Source of the DNA: Calamus simplicifolius
Lineage: Eukaryota; Streptophyta; Magnoliopsida; Arecales; Arecaceae
Assembly (NCBI GenBank): GCA_900491605.1
Contig: UESW01000089.1
Coordinates: forward strand, 36,456-100,455
DNA: 64,000 nucleotides
Direction: 5' to 3'
Shown piece by piece: positions 46,169 to 58,612 of this stretch; position 1 is the first letter of the stretch, and every line of letters begins with the position of its first letter. The notes beneath the pieces are model-generated. The model made no database searches. It saw nothing but the letters and a program-made list of their open reading frames with translations, and was not told where the DNA came from. The position numbers and the translations under genes were made by a program.

Positions 46169-47779
46169 TCATTCCAAAGGATCACAAATCCCTAATTCAC
46201 CTCTAAGATAACAAAATCTTTCTTCACTCAAAGGTTTTGTAAATATGTCAGCTAATTGTTCTTCAGTACTAACATAATCAAGGCAAATTTCATTGTTAGC
46301 TACATGTTCTCTTATAAAATGATATCTAATTTCAATGTGTTTAGTTCTTGAATGTTGGATTGGATTCTTAGTTAAATTGATTGCACTTGTATTATCACAT
46401 CTAATAGGAGTTTTATCAAGTGTTATGCCATAATCTTCAAGTTGTCGCTTAATCCAAAGGATTTGAGCACAGCAACTTCCAGCTGCAACATATTCTGCTT
46501 CAGCAGTAGATAATGCAACCGAATTTTGCTTTTTGCTAAACCAAGAGATTAAGTTACTTCCTAAGAATTGACATGCACCACTTGTACTTTTTCTATCTAG
46601 TTTACATCCAGCATAGTCAGAGTCAGAATATGCAATTAAGTTTAGTGTTGAGTCTCTAGAATACCATAATCCTACATTTTTAGTTCCACTTAGATATCTT
46701 AAAATTCTTTTCACAGCAATTAAGTGAGATTCTTTAGGTTCTGATTGAAATCTAGCACATAGACAAACAGCAAACATGATATCTGGTCTACTTGCTGTTA
46801 AGTAAAGTAGAGATCCGATCATACCTCTATAGTATTTTTGATCTACCTTCTTACCATCTTCATCTTTGTCTAATTTGCATGAAGGACTCATAGGTGTTCC
46901 AAGGGGTTTGATTGATTCCATTCCAAACTTCTTGAGAAGTTCCTTTGTGTACTTTGTTTGGTTGATGAAAATCCCCTTTGCTTTGCTTGATTTGAAGTCC
47001 TAGGAAGAAGTTGAGTTCTCCCATCATGCTCATTTCGAATTCACCCTGCATTAACTTAGCAAATTCTTGACACAAGAGATTGTTAGTAGCACCGAATACA
47101 ATATCATCTACATATATTTGTACTACTAATAAATCTTTGTCTTTCCTTTTCAAAAATAAGGTTTTGTCTACATTTCCTCTAGTAAAATCATTTTCAATCA
47201 GAAATTTGCTTAACCTATCATACCAAGCTCTAGGTGCTTGTTTTAAACCATATAGTGCTTTGTGCAATTTAAAAACATGATTTGAAAATTCATGATCTTC
47301 AAAACCAGGTGGTTGTTCCAAAAACTTCCTCATTTATAAAACCATTTAAAAATACTTTTAACATCCATTTGAAATAAATTTATGTTCATATGACATGCAA
47401 ATGCAAGTAGTAATCTAATTGCTTCTAATCTAGCTACAGGTGCAAAAGTTTCATCAAAATCAATTCCTTCTTCTTGATTATATCCTTTTGCAACTAATCT
47501 AGCTTTATTTCTAATTACTATGCCATTTTCATCCAATTTATTTCTAAATACCCATTTAGATCCTATAACTGAATGACCTTTAGGTCTATCAACTAAGGAC
47601 CATACATTATTCCTAGTAAATTGATTTAATTCTTCTTGCATAGCTAGCATCCAATTACTATCTTTTTCAGCTTCTTCAATAGTTTTAGGTTCAATTTGAG
47701 ATACAAATGCAAGATGATTATTGATATTTCTCATAGATGATCTAGTTCTTACTCCTTGAGATGGATCACCTATAATCAA
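46169..47779 (-). pseudogene. Copia reverse transcriptase and RNase H (SIRE-like)
   Basis: Three overlapping minus-strand frames. The RT N-terminus runs VWSLVDRPKGHSVIGSKWVF, ARLVAKGYNQEEGIDFDETF and NLFQMDVK (47330-47779). The palm has GLKQAPRAWYDRLSKFL and VQIYVDDIVFGAT with the YVDD motif intact (about 47110). The last part has YYRGMIGSLLYLTASRPDIM, HLIAVKRILRYLSGT and an RNase H with YSDSDYAGCKLDRKSTSG, LSTAEAEYVAAGSCCAQIL and IRCDNTSAINLTKNP (46169-46921). The wording of the RH/RT border is that of the SIRE/Maximus lineage. Frameshifts at about 46900 and 47335 divide an otherwise well preserved enzyme. They are small enough to be assembly errors. Confidence 0.88.
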
Positions 47780-47933
47780 TTCCTTTGGATGACCATAGGC
47801 ATATCTCCAATCTCTAGGAAGATCTACTTCATTATGATTAGTATCAATAACATCAACCTAGGTGAATCATCATCTTTAGCTTCTTGTTCATGATCTGAAG
47901 ATACATCTATATTTAATTTTTCAATATCTCTTT

Positions 47934-48760
47934 CTAGTATATTTGTATCTTCCTCATCATCAATTTTTCTGAACTTGATGCTAAAGACTCATCAAAAACT
48001 ACATGAATAGATTCTTCTACAATTAAGGATTTCTTGTTAAACACTCTATAGGCTTTACTAGTTGTTGAATATCCTAAGAATATGCCTTCATCAGATTTTG
48101 CATCAAATTTTCCTAAGATTATCTTTACCATTATTATGAATAAAACATTTACAACCAAATACATGAAAATAACTATGTTTGGTTTTCTATTATTCCATAA
48201 TTCATAAGGAGTTTTCTTAAGGATTGGCCTAATTAGGGCTCTATTAAGAATGTAACATGCCGTGTTTATAGCTTCCGCCCAAAGTACTTTGGTAGTTGCT
48301 TTCACATAGCATGGTACGGGCCATGTCTTCTAAAGTCCTATTTTTTCTTTCTACAACTCCATTTTGTTGTGGTGTTCTAGGTGCTGAAAAATTATGATGA
48401 ATGCCATTTTTATGCAAAATTTTTAAATAAGTGATTTTCAAATTCAGTGCCATGATCACTTCTAAGAGACACTATGGTGTTATTTTTCTCATTTGTGACT
48501 TTCTTGAAGAATTTCAAAATATTGAGAAAGTCTCATCTTTATGAGCTAAAACAATACCCAAGTGTATCTAGAATAATCATCTACTATCACAAGACCATAT
48601 TTCTTTCCTCCTAGACTAGTGGTTCTAGTAGGTCCAAAAAGATCCATGTGAAGTAGCTCAAGTGGCCTAGAAGTGGAAACAATTTTTTAGATTTGAAAGA
48701 GTTTCTAGTTTGTTTTCCAAATTGACATGCATCACAAATTTGTTATTTTCAAAATCTAAT
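47934..48760 (-). pseudogene. Copia integrase
   Basis: On the minus strand the core ends with HNFSAPRTPQQNGVVERKNR (about 48370-48420; the E of the DDE triad is in VVERKNR). AINTACYILNRALIRPILKK, KTPYELWNNRKPN and GKFDAKSDEGIFLGYSTTSK follow down to 47934. The upstream core (48450-48760) is recognisable but broken by frameshifts. It inserts element cDNA into host DNA. It lies between protease and RT, the Ty1/copia order. Confidence 0.8.
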
Positions 48761-49142
48761 TTGGAAGTCCTTTAACTAAATCCATTCTTAATTAATTTTA
48801 AAATTAGGTGTGTGCTTGCATGACCTAATCTACGATGCCATAACCATCCAATCTCATTCATATTAGCATTATTAGCAACTAAGCAATGATTACTAGTAGA
48901 CAAATTGTCTAAATCAATCAAGTATACATTGCCATTTCTATTTCCAATAAAACAATGCTATTATCAATGGGATTAGAAACAGTGCAGATAGATGCTTCAA
49001 ATGATACTTTAAAACCTTTATCACATAATTGGCTAATACTAATTAAATTATGTTTTAAACCATTGACATATAAAATATTTTTATATATGTGGAGGGAGTT
49101 ATTTGAATTTTACCAAACCCCATGATTTGGCCTTTGCCATTG

Positions 49143-49361
49143 TCACCAAACGTAACAACTCCTCCTCTTTTGCTTCAAGGGTGATGAATTGATCCTTGTC
49201 ACCGTCATGTGTCTTGAGCAGCCACTATCGAGATACCACTTTTTTTGAATTTTTGGCCGCAAGACACTCCTGCAAAAATAATTAAACTTTCTATTTAGGT
49301 ACCCAAGCCTTCTTGGGTCCTTCATGGTTAGTAGCAAAAAGATTGTTCCTTTGGAACCCAT
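49143..49361 (-). pseudogene. Copia protease
   Basis: The minus-strand frame includes KWYLDSGCSRHMTV, the copia aspartic protease active site (DSG intact), preceded by the linker KKAWVPK (about 49290). 48900-49140 continues with gag-pre-integrase ghosts (LLSISQLCDKGFK region near 49030). Confidence 0.78.
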
Positions 49362-49849
49362 ATTTTCTTTTCCTTTACTACTTAAATTTTTGTTACTTTT
49401 CTCACATTACATTCATAGGATTTATGGCCTTTCTTGTTACAATAATGACATGAAAAACATTCTTATTTGTTCTTTTCTAAAGAAGTTTTTAACAAATTTT
49501 TTTTTATTAGGTCTATATCCTAATCCAGCCTTATCAAATATAGCTCTTTGATTACCAATAATAAATTAAGTTTTTCAGAACTATAAAAATTTATCAACTA
49601 ATATTCTTATATTTATCAACTTCCTTCTTTAATTTATCGTTTTCATTGGAAATTGACTCTTTTTCTTTTGTCAAATTTTCATTTTCAGATTTCAGCATTT
49701 AATCTCATTAGTAAGATTATCTTTTTCTTTAAAGAATTGAATTATCATTTTTCAAAATTTGTTTTCTTTTTAAAACTTTAAAATCATAACTAGTTCATTA
49801 AAAGCTCAAACAATTCATCAAATGCAAAATCATCGCAAGGTTTTAGAAC

Positions 49850-50915
49850 TTACCTCGTTGTCGTCGTTTGCCATAAAGCAAATGTTTGCAACTTCTTTTG
49901 ATCTTCCTCTGAAGAGGATTCATCGCTGTCACTCCAGGTTGCAACATAGGCTTTCTTCTTCTTCTTGTAGGCTTTCTTTAGTAGAGGACAATCATATCTA
50001 AAGTGCCCGGTTTCTTACACTCATAGCAAATTAAGGGGTCTTTCTCTTTTTCTTTGTCCTTGTCCTTTCTTTTTCTCTTTCTCCTTCCATCTTAATTCCA
50101 GATTTCTTCTTGTGGAAGGGTCTCTTTCTTCTCATGAATTTTTAAATTTTCTAGCTAGAAGAGCTGTCTCATCATCATCATCATCATTATCACTACAGCT
50201 CTCACTTTCTGCAGCCTTAAGAGCTATAGTCTTCTTCTTTTAACATCTTCCTCTATGTGCTGCTTCATGGTTAACTCATGGGTCATTAGTGATCCAAGTA
50301 GCTCCTCCAAGGGTAAAGTGTTGAGGTCCTTGGCTTCTTGGATTGCTGTCACCTTTGCTTCCCAAGTCCTTGGAAGTGACCTAAGAATTTTGCGAACAAG
50401 TTCAGAATTAGTATAAATCTTACCTAGACTTTTTCAAACCATTTACAATATCAGTGAATCTAGTATACATGCATGCTATAGTTTCAGTTTGTTTCATGCT
50501 GAATAATTCATACTTATGAACAAGAATATTTATCTTAGATTCTTTAACTTGATTTGTACCCTCATGGGTAACCTCTAATCTATCCCATATCTCTTTTGCG
50601 AATTACATGTAGAGATACGATTAAATTCGTTTGCATCTAAGGAACAATATAAGACATTCATGGCCTTAGCATTAAGCTGAGCCATTTTCCTATCATTATC
50701 ATTCCAATCCCTTTCGGGCTTAGGAACAATAGAGCCATCAACTATGTGTGTGGGTGTGCTTGGTCCATTAATTATAACACTCCACAATTCATAATCAGAA
50801 GCTTGAATGAATATCCTCATTCTTGCTTTCCAATATGAATAGTTGGAACCATTAAACAAGGAGGTCTATTTGTAGAATGACCTTCAGCAAATGAAGATCC
50901 AACTTGAGCTGCCAT
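49850..50915 (-). pseudogene. Copia gag with zinc knuckle
   Basis: ATG at 50915 (MAAQVGSSFAEGHSTNRPP), frame change near 50860, then MFNGSNYSYWKARMRIFIQA, DRKMAQLNAKAMNVLYCSLD and downstream gag helices to about 50250. The zinc knuckle CYECKK..HFRYDC is at about 49990-50030 (with a one-base loss), followed by KKKKAYVATWSD. Gag forms the virus-like particle and binds element RNA. The sequence closely parallels the older copia gag at 27203-28743. Confidence 0.82.
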
Positions 50916-50962
50916 TTGGATCTTTAGCTCTTGATCGTGTGATCAAATAAACAATGAGCACT

Positions 50963-50975
50963 TGCTCTGATACCA
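50963..50975 (-). other. Primer binding site for initiator tRNA-Met
   Basis: Minus-strand TGGTATCAGAGCA lies two bases inside the 5' LTR end (ACA at 50978). This is the standard plant initiator tRNA-Met primer site of copia elements. Confidence 0.92.
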
Positions 50976-50977
50976 AT

Positions 50978-51964
50978 TGTTGGCCCAGATGGCAACCCAA
51001 GAGGGGGGTGAATTGGGTTCTTTAAAAATTTTAACCTTTTAAAAACTATATGCTTGGAGATAGATGAAATTAAATGCAATGAATATTAAACACAACCAAA
51101 GAGATAGAGAAAGAGATCAAAGCACGCAAACACAAAGGTTTTATAGTGGTTCGGTGTATCCAACACCTACGTCCACTCCCAAGATCCACTTGGGTCCACA
51201 CTATAATCCTCTTGATTACAGTCGAGTTGTTTTACAAGATCACAACTCAAAACTTGTTGTTTCCCAGGGATCACAACGAACCCAGCTGGTTTTCTGGGCT
51301 CACCAGCACAAAACCCTAAACTCAAGCTAATCTAGCTTGACCCGAGGTATACTACCTCACTAGTTCAATCCCCTTGATAGAACTAGCACAACAAGAAAGA
51401 ATAATGTTTTTTCAATAATACAAAGCTCCTCAAATGAGCAAATATTCAAAATAAAGGAATAAGGTTAGAAAAGCCTGTTTGAAGTAGATTGGATTTGAGC
51501 TTTTCTTCTTTTCTTCTTCTCTTCTCTTTGAAGATGTTGAATCAGGCCTCAGCTTTGATTCTTGCAAATGTTGCAGATGAGAAGTTAGAAAATCTCAAAA
51601 AGGCTTTATCCTCCTTCACTTAGAAAATCCTTCGATTTTGAACTTGAATGCCTTGGATTTCTCTTTGGACTCTCTTGGATTGGTTAATGTAAGCTCTGAG
51701 TCTTTCCTTTTGATTTCTCTCTCAAGATTTTTGGATTTTTCACAAAATATTTCCTTTTCCTTTTTCTATTTTTCCTCTCTATTCCTATCTCTTTCAAACA
51801 AACAGTTTTTCCCCTCTTTTTATAGATCTCCTTAATCCAAGTTTTAGGTAGGAAATATAGCCGTTGGAGATGTTTAGATTCTTCTACACATAAAGAAAAT
51901 AGCCATTAGAGGTTAGGTGAAAAGAAATCTTACCGTTGAAATATGTTCTGACAGATAAAAAATC
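50978..51964 (-). mobile_element. 5' LTR of SIRE-like copia element, U3 truncated
   Basis: Aligns with 42119 to about 43105 of the 3' LTR, including TGTTGGCCCAGATGGCAACC and AACTTGAATGCCTTGGATTT. Homology stops at about 51964 (AAAAAATCC), just before the position where the 3' LTR has its GTCGGCTCC array. About 590 bp of U3 is gone, replaced by sequence joined to the chromovirus LTR. This removes the promoter, so the element is probably silent. Confidence 0.88.
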
Positions 51965-53540
51965 CTATTGGTCCATGTGGATCCGACGTGGATGACCTGA
52001 CAGGCGGTATGGCTGGGCTTTGACGTAACGTTCTGAACGTGACGGACATTTAATGCTGTTCGCTTTTTTTTAAAATTTTCGTGCGAACGAAAATGCCCTT
52101 TCACTCCATTTTACGTTTTCATCTGTGCAAGAAGAACTCTATTTCTTCCAGCTTAGAGGCTGAAAATACTTCAGCTACTGGACTGAAAAACCTTGATACT
52201 GGGTCAGGTATTAATCATACCAATGGGAGATATTCGAGCCCAAAGTAGGGCCCGTGAACTAGTCTGGGTAGAAATTCTAAGGGTCATTTTAATATTCGTA
52301 TTCTAATAAATTAATTGTGTAAATGATCCTGTAGGTGCTCAGACATCTGACTAGCTGATATATATCTGTTGGATTGCGTACTGAGGTAAGTAAGCCAGTT
52401 ATCAATATTTAATAAATAATTATTCATTATATGAATGTTTAAATTATAAATTGTGACATGAAGAATTGTTATTGGCTAAATTGTAAGTAGATGAATATTA
52501 TGAATACATGGCTGTTTATGTGCTATGATTTCATGTGTGGATGCTATGCATGAGAGATGCAGTTATTATGACATTGATGTGATATATTACATGCAATTGT
52601 TCAGTAAGTATAATCCACTGTTTATGCAATATAGTTTGTTATTGATATGATGAGTGCATGTGATGTGAGGTACTGTTATGTGTCGCCGCGGTTCTCCTTT
52701 ATCATGTCATACCACACACACGTCTAGAGGACGTGTTCTGCTTGTTTATGCCACCTACACCTCTAGAGGATGTGTTCTGCTTGTTTATGCCACCTACACG
52801 TCTAGAGGACGTGTTCTGCTTATTTATGCCATCACACATCTAGAGGATGTGTTCTGCTTGGGTTCGCTATGGCATCACGCATCTAGAGGATGTGTTCTGA
52901 GTTCTATGAGGTGGCATCACACATCTAGAGGATGTGTTCTGCTTGGTTCGATGTGGCATCACACATAGAGTATGTGTTCTGGTGGATTTTGACATGGCGT
53001 GACCCTGGTATCTGGACCCTTTCAGTAGGGGAATGCTTGTTGGTACACTATTGAGATATTGCAGGGCCGTGGGTCACATTTACAATTACCATTGAGAGTA
53101 TAAATAGTGGGTTTACTTACATTGCATGTTTGAGTATTTATGGAATGTTTGAGCATGCAAATCATTTATGTGCTTATTGATTGCTATGCTATGATTTGAC
53201 TGTATAACGTGGCTTACTTACTGAGTGTAAGCTCACAAAAATCTTACAATATTTTTGTCAGAGCCACGAGGTTGAAGATGGATTGGTGGGGTGATGGATC
53301 TTCTATTAAATAAAACAAGACCATTATTTTGTTGTAACCCCAATATTACATATGTGTAGGGCTTGATGCCCAGACTTTATTATTGTGGTGTGTAAGGGTG
53401 TTAGCCCAAAACTTTTAGTATTGTATTTGACTTGGTTTTATATATAATGGTGTTATATGTTAAAAATTTTGTAACGCCTTGCGTGCCCGGCACGCGGCGG
53501 GTTGTCACCCTAGCCCTATATTTGGAGTTAGTAAATCTAA
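51965..53540 (+). mobile_element. 5' LTR remnant of Tekay/Del-like chromovirus (copy A)
   Basis: 52225-53529 is nearly identical to 57240-58537: GGGAGATATTCGAGCCCAAA, the ACGTC array (52705-52985), a TATA box (TATAAATA, 53099-53106), the poly(A) signal AATAAA (53309-53314) and the GCGTGCCCGGCACGCGGCGG end. Left of 52225 the sequence (51965-52224) does not match the other LTR copies and may be a divergent U3 or filler DNA. The last bases (TCTGGGGCGTGACA in the complete copy) are missing, as is a PBS. Confidence 0.72.
52705..52985. repeat. Promoter-proximal dyad array in chromovirus LTR copy A
   Basis: Seven units of about 40-47 bp with ACACGTC-TAGAG-GACGTGT, each followed by TCTGCTTG and GCCAC or similar. 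Variants with both arms changed occur: ACACATC/GATGTGT (three or more units) and ACACATA/TATGTGT. The array ends about 110 bp before the TATA box at 53099. Confidence 0.9.
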
Positions 53541-55199
53541 ATTTGAATGTGGATGTATATAATGAATTTTATTTGTAGAACTTACATTTTTGATATTATA
53601 AGTTTAAGATTATGAGCTAATCTGCTGGTTATAGGGATGATTAATATTGATGATATTTTGGGAATGAAATAGTTAACTACATATTTTTGATCAATTACAA
53701 TTGAGTACTTTCTGAATTTGAGTCTGGATGGATAAGTATATAGTGAATTTTACTAAGAGAAATTTTATTATGGATATTACATGTTCAAAACTGATTGTTA
53801 AATTGCTAGATGTGGAGATGGTTGATATTGATGCTAATGAAATAGTTGACTGCATATTATATCATGATGGATCATTTAGGAAAAAAAAATTTAATTCTGA
53901 GATAATTACTGTTTAGTTTTTGAGAGCAGTATACTCTATTAATCGTTAGAACTGATTTTGGCTATAAATGATCAAATATTTTGATGGTAGAAAGTGAAGA
54001 TTTTAGCAATAATGAGAATAAGATAAACTCCACTGATAAAGAATTTCATGGGGGATTTTCATCTTTTAATAGATTTCTAAATTAAGATATCTATTCATTA
54101 ATTTATTGTGCCTTTCTTCATAGTTCCTAAGGAGATATCTTTCTCTAGGATGGATAAATTATCAATCAGCCATAAGTGACATATTTATTGTTAAGAAAAT
54201 AGGAGGGAGGTGATTTATTTTTGATTATTATCAGTTATGGATTATGGTTAAGGGTACATTTACTATTACTTTCAAGTCATAGAGAGATTACTATAATTTT
54301 TAATTATATCTTTCGGATGGTAAGTGCATTTTCAATCTTTATTGACCTTATAAGTCTTGTATCCATCTGAGCTAGATTAGTGAAGTCACTTTAAGATATT
54401 TGAAGGGTTTAAATTAGTTGGTCATGTTTGGCATTGGACATTGCATAATCTATAGATGATTTTGATAAACATTGGTAACGAAATAATCAATTCAAGAATT
54501 TGGATCATTTAAATTGCATTATTTATTGAGGATATACTGACCTATTCAAGAGAAATTGATTGGTTGTAGTGGTATTATTGATAAATTAATTATACTAGTG
54601 ATTAATGATGACAATATTATTCAAAGAAATTAAATTAGTTGATTATGATAATTATGAAAGATATGCTAAATAATTGCATAATGTTCATTGATGTTAGCTT
54701 GAAGTATTCAAGAGTGAAACCTAATATGTTATGATGATTGAAATAAGTGTCGTAATGCTTAATGGCACATTCAACTATTTATGAGTTGAGAGCGCATTTG
54801 AAGGAAACTATCTTATACTTAATTCAAAAGAACTTGGAACTGTCTTATCGAGGAATTAATAGTAATTGATATAGGTTATTAACCTTAAGAATGGATGACA
54901 TAATACATGTGATGGACTCTATGATATTTATGATGATTGCGTTGTGAGGGGTTAAGATATTAAAAAAAAAAAGGGGCAGGAAAGAAATACTTCTTAAGGA
55001 ATTCAATTTTATTTGGTAGAAAGATCAAATTAATTTTGAAAGTTGGACATGTCATTTGGGTACTTGGGAATGAAATAAAAGTTTGCTAGTGAGTATCTTT
55101 AATAATACAAAATTTGTGGACATTTAATTTCGAGGATAAAATTTAAGTAGGTTAAATGTTAATATTTATTTTTGGTTTAATGGTAAACTGCGTAAATTG
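53541..55199 (+). other. Degenerate internal region of the chromovirus
   Basis: AT-rich sequence between the 5' LTR remnant and the integrase ghost. A 62-residue frame at 53728-53916 has no recognised domain. Gag, protease and RT are not recognisable, so most of the internal region has been deleted or mutated beyond recognition. Confidence 0.45.
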
Positions 55200-56050
55200 A
55201 GTCTGAACCCATTTGTCTCACTCTTCTAATTTGATGATGTTTTCATAAAGCTTTGTGGATTAAGCTGAATTTCTATCCAGCTTCCACCCTCAAATAGATG
55301 GACAATCTGCATGAACCAATTAGCTTTTGATGATATACTGTGAGCCTGTGTGATGGATTTAGAAAGTGCTTGGTATAACTTCTTACCCTTAGTGAAATTG
55401 CTTATTTATTGATTACCAAGCCAACATTCAAATGGATTCATTTCAATTGTCTATGATATAAGGTATAATTTTTATTGAGATGAAGTGTGAGAGAGAAAAT
55501 TTTGATTACTGAGCTGGTTTAACAAATATGAGAAAGTATCAAAGCAGCTTCATGTAGCTCAGAGTTAATAGAAAAGTTATGTTGATGTTAAACAGAAAGA
55601 TTTGAAATTTCAGGTTGAAGATCATTTGGAAGTTTTACTAACTAATGATGTGATGAGATTTGTGTTTAGAGGTGAATTGAGTCCTCAATTTATTGGGCTA
55701 TTGAGATGTTGATCAAGGAATAGGAGGTGGCTTATTGCTTAGCACTGTCTTCATTATTCTTTGGGGTGTTCAATGTATTTTGTATCTTTATGATTAAGGA
55801 GGAATATTCTAAGCTTCCATTATGAACCAATCTAGCTTAAGAAGGAATTGGCCTATGGTGATTATCTTTTGTGCACATCGTGGACAGCAAGGATTAAGTT
55901 CTGAGATGGTGTAGTATTCCTTATGTCAAAGTTCAGCGGAGTAATTATTCTGAGAGGAAAATTATCTGGGAGTCTAAGGAGAAAATGAAAAAGAAACATC
56001 CACAATTATTTGTATCTTATTACAGATCAATGATGTATCGATGACGGTAA
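55200..56050 (+). pseudogene. Chromovirus integrase C-terminus and chromodomain-region ghost
   Basis: Translated across several frames: FHPQIDGQS (55290; the core motif with the catalytic Glu region following), WYNFLPLVKFAY-like residues near 55365, NRKVMLMLNRKI-like residues near 55575, MRFVFRGELSPQFIGLL (about 55650-55705) and IPYVKVQRSNYSERKIIWES then KEKMKKKHPQLFVSYYRS (55918-56030). This is the typical 3' end of Tekay/Del-type chromovirus pol. It has many stops and is not functional. Confidence 0.72.
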
Positions 56051-56142
56051 CTTTTGAATGAAATTTAGCTGATTATGAGATAGAAAATTTGGATTTGTAC
56101 TCTATTGGATGTATATCAAATTTCGAGGCCAAAATTTTTATA

Positions 56143-56154
56143 AGAAGGGGAGAA
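56143..56154 (+). other. Polypurine tract of the chromovirus
   Basis: AGAAGGGGAGAA directly before the LTR start TGTAGTACTCGG. Confidence 0.8.
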
Positions 56155-58538
56155 TGTAGTACTCGGTTCAAATGAACCAAATTTGGTTCAGATGAACCAG
56201 GCTTGGTTCAGATGAACCAAGCACTTGTCTATTGGGTTCCCCGGGCTGACGCTTCGCTCCAGGTGAAGCATTTAGTCTCCTGGGAAACCCCCGATCTGAG
56301 GCGCTACTCAGGTGATTAAATAGGGAGGAAGAGGACTCCTTCCTTCAGACTGGTGCGCTTCAATCATCAGGTAATCCCCTGCCTCTGAGAGAGAGAGAGA
56401 GAGAGAAAGAGAGCGAGCGGGAGAGAGCGTGAGAGAGAGAAAGCCAGAGAGAGCGTGAAACAGAGAGAGCATGAGAGAGAGAAAGAGACAGAGAGAGTGC
56501 GGGAGAGAGAGAGAGAGAGAGTGGGAGAGAGAGACAGAGAGATCGCGAGAGAGAAAAGAATGTGTTGCTGGTCGATCCATTGGTTCAGGCCCGGCGGCGT
56601 GCTCGCCACCTCGCCGGGCCTGAGATTCGGCCGACGACTCCGCCGGCGCCGGGGGAGGCGTCCGGCGGGGTGGTGGTGGAGAGAGAGAGGAGAGAGAGGG
56701 CCAATTGGCCCTTCTCTCGCGCGGTGGCGGAAGCCGGTTGGTTTGGGCCCGGTAGCGTGCTCGCCGCCTCGCCGGGCCCGAGCTTTGGCCTGTCGCCTCC
56801 ACCGGCGCCGGGCGTGCATCCGGTGGAGGTCCGACCGGCCAAGGTGGCCGGCCGTGCCGCCGGCACAGCACCGTGCCGTGCGGGTGAGTGGAAGAAGATG
56901 AGAGAAATTGAGGGTGAGCGAGGGAGTTTGGCAGCCGACCGCGGCGGCGGCCGGCTCTGGCCCGGCCACCGGCGGCCGGGCCGCCCTCAATTTGGTCAGC
57001 AGCGGCCCTGGCCGCTGGCTAAGTCCTCGTCCCCTGTTTGGTGAAACAGGGGATCGGGAGGGCTTGGGTTGAACCGAGCCGGCTGGGCCGGCCGGTTCAG
57101 GGCCTTTTGGGCCGTACAACATTGAGATTTGGGGTTAGTTTTTGGGCCCCGTAACGGGTCGGGATTAGCAAAATATTTATATGGCTAGAATCTGGGTGAA
57201 TTCTAGTTTCTTGGGATATTTTTACTTCCCTAATTGGGTATGTATAGTGGGAGATATTCTAGCCCAAAGTAGGGCCCGTGAACTAGTCTGGGTAGAAATT
57301 CTAAGGGTCATTTTAATATTCGTATTCTAATAAATTAATTGTGTAAATGATTCTGTAGGTGCTCAGACATCTGACTAGCTGATATATATCTGTTGGATTG
57401 CGTACTGAGGTAAGTAAGCTAGTTATCATATTTAATAAATAAATTATTCATTATATGAATGTTTAAATTGTGAATTGTGACATGAAGAATTGTTATTGGC
57501 TAAATTGTAAGTAGACGAATATTATGAATACATGGCTGTTTATGTGCTATGATTTCATGTGTGGATGCTATGCATGAGAGATGCAATTATTATGACATTG
57601 ATGTGATATATTACATGCAATTGTTCAATAAGTATAATCCACTGTTTATGCAATATATAGTTGTTAATGATATGATGAGTGCATGTGATGTGAGGTACTG
57701 TTATGTGTCGCTGCGGTTCTCCTTTATCATGTCATACCACACACACGTCTAGAGGACGTGTTCTGCTTGTTTATGCCACCTACACGTCTAGAGGATGTGT
57801 TCTGCTTGTTTATGCACCTACACGTGTAGAGGACGTGTTCTGCTTGTTTATGCCATCACACATCTAGAGGATGGTTCTGCTTGGGTTCGCTATGGCATCA
57901 CGCATCTAGAGGATGTGTTCTGAGTTCTATGAGGTGGCATCACACATCTAGAGGACGTGTTCTGCTTGGTTCGATGTGACATCACACATATAGAGTATGT
58001 GTTCTGGTGGATTTGACATGGCGTGACCCTGGTATCTGGACCCTTGGGATGCTTGTTGGTAGACTATTGAGATATTGCAGGGCCGGGGTCACATTTACAG
58101 TTACCATTGAGAGTATAAATAGTGGGTTTACTTACATTGCATGTTTGAGTATTATGGAATGTTTGAGCATGCAAATCATTTATGTGCTTATTGATTGCTA
58201 TGCTATGATTTGACTGTATAACGTGGCTTACTTACTGAGTGTAAGCTCACAAAATCTTACAATGTTTTTGTCAGAGCCCACGAGGTTGAAGATGGATTGG
58301 TGGGGTGATGGATCTTCTATTAAATAAAACAAGACCATTATTTTGTTGTAACCCTAATATTACATATGTGTAGGGCTTGATGCCCAGACTTTATTATTGT
58401 GGTGTGTAAGGGTGTTAGCCCAAAACTTTTAGTGTTGTATTTGACTTGGTTTTATATATATGGTGTTATATGTTAAAAATTTTGTAACACCTTGCGTGCC
58501 CGGCACGCGGCGGGTTGTCACCCTAGCCCTATATTTGG
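56155..58538 (+). mobile_element. 3' LTR of Tekay/Del-like chromovirus (copy B)
   Basis: Starts TGTAGTACTCGGTTC. It carries three GGTTCA..TGAACC palindromes near its start, a (GA)n tract (56385-56560), a GC-rich segment (56575-57120), the ACGTC dyad array (57735-58010), a TATA box (TATAAATA, 58114-58121) and a poly(A) signal (58323-58328). It breaks off at CCCTATATTTGGG (58538), 13-14 bp short of the complete end, where SWEET exon sequence begins. Transcription is rightward. Confidence 0.85.
57735..58010. repeat. Promoter-proximal dyad array in chromovirus LTR copy B
   Basis: Seven units as in copy A: ACACGTC/GACGTGT, ACACATC-type and ACACATA-type arms around TAGAG. A few units have only one arm changed (ACACGTC/GATGTGT near 57785; ACACATC/GACGTGT near 57945). 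The array ends about 105 bp before the TATA box at 58114. Confidence 0.9.
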
Positions 58539-58612
58539 GACCATGGGAGTAAATGAAGAAGAGGATCAGGTAAATGGCCTCAAGAAGGATGCCGATGCTT
58601 TAATGGTACTGA

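Noticed and set aside
56308..57122. ORFs of 148-251 residues on both strands in the LTR GC-rich segment (also 60122-60825)
   Set aside because: Low-complexity Arg/Pro/Ser translations of GC-rich and GA/CT-repeat DNA, open on both strands, no domain.
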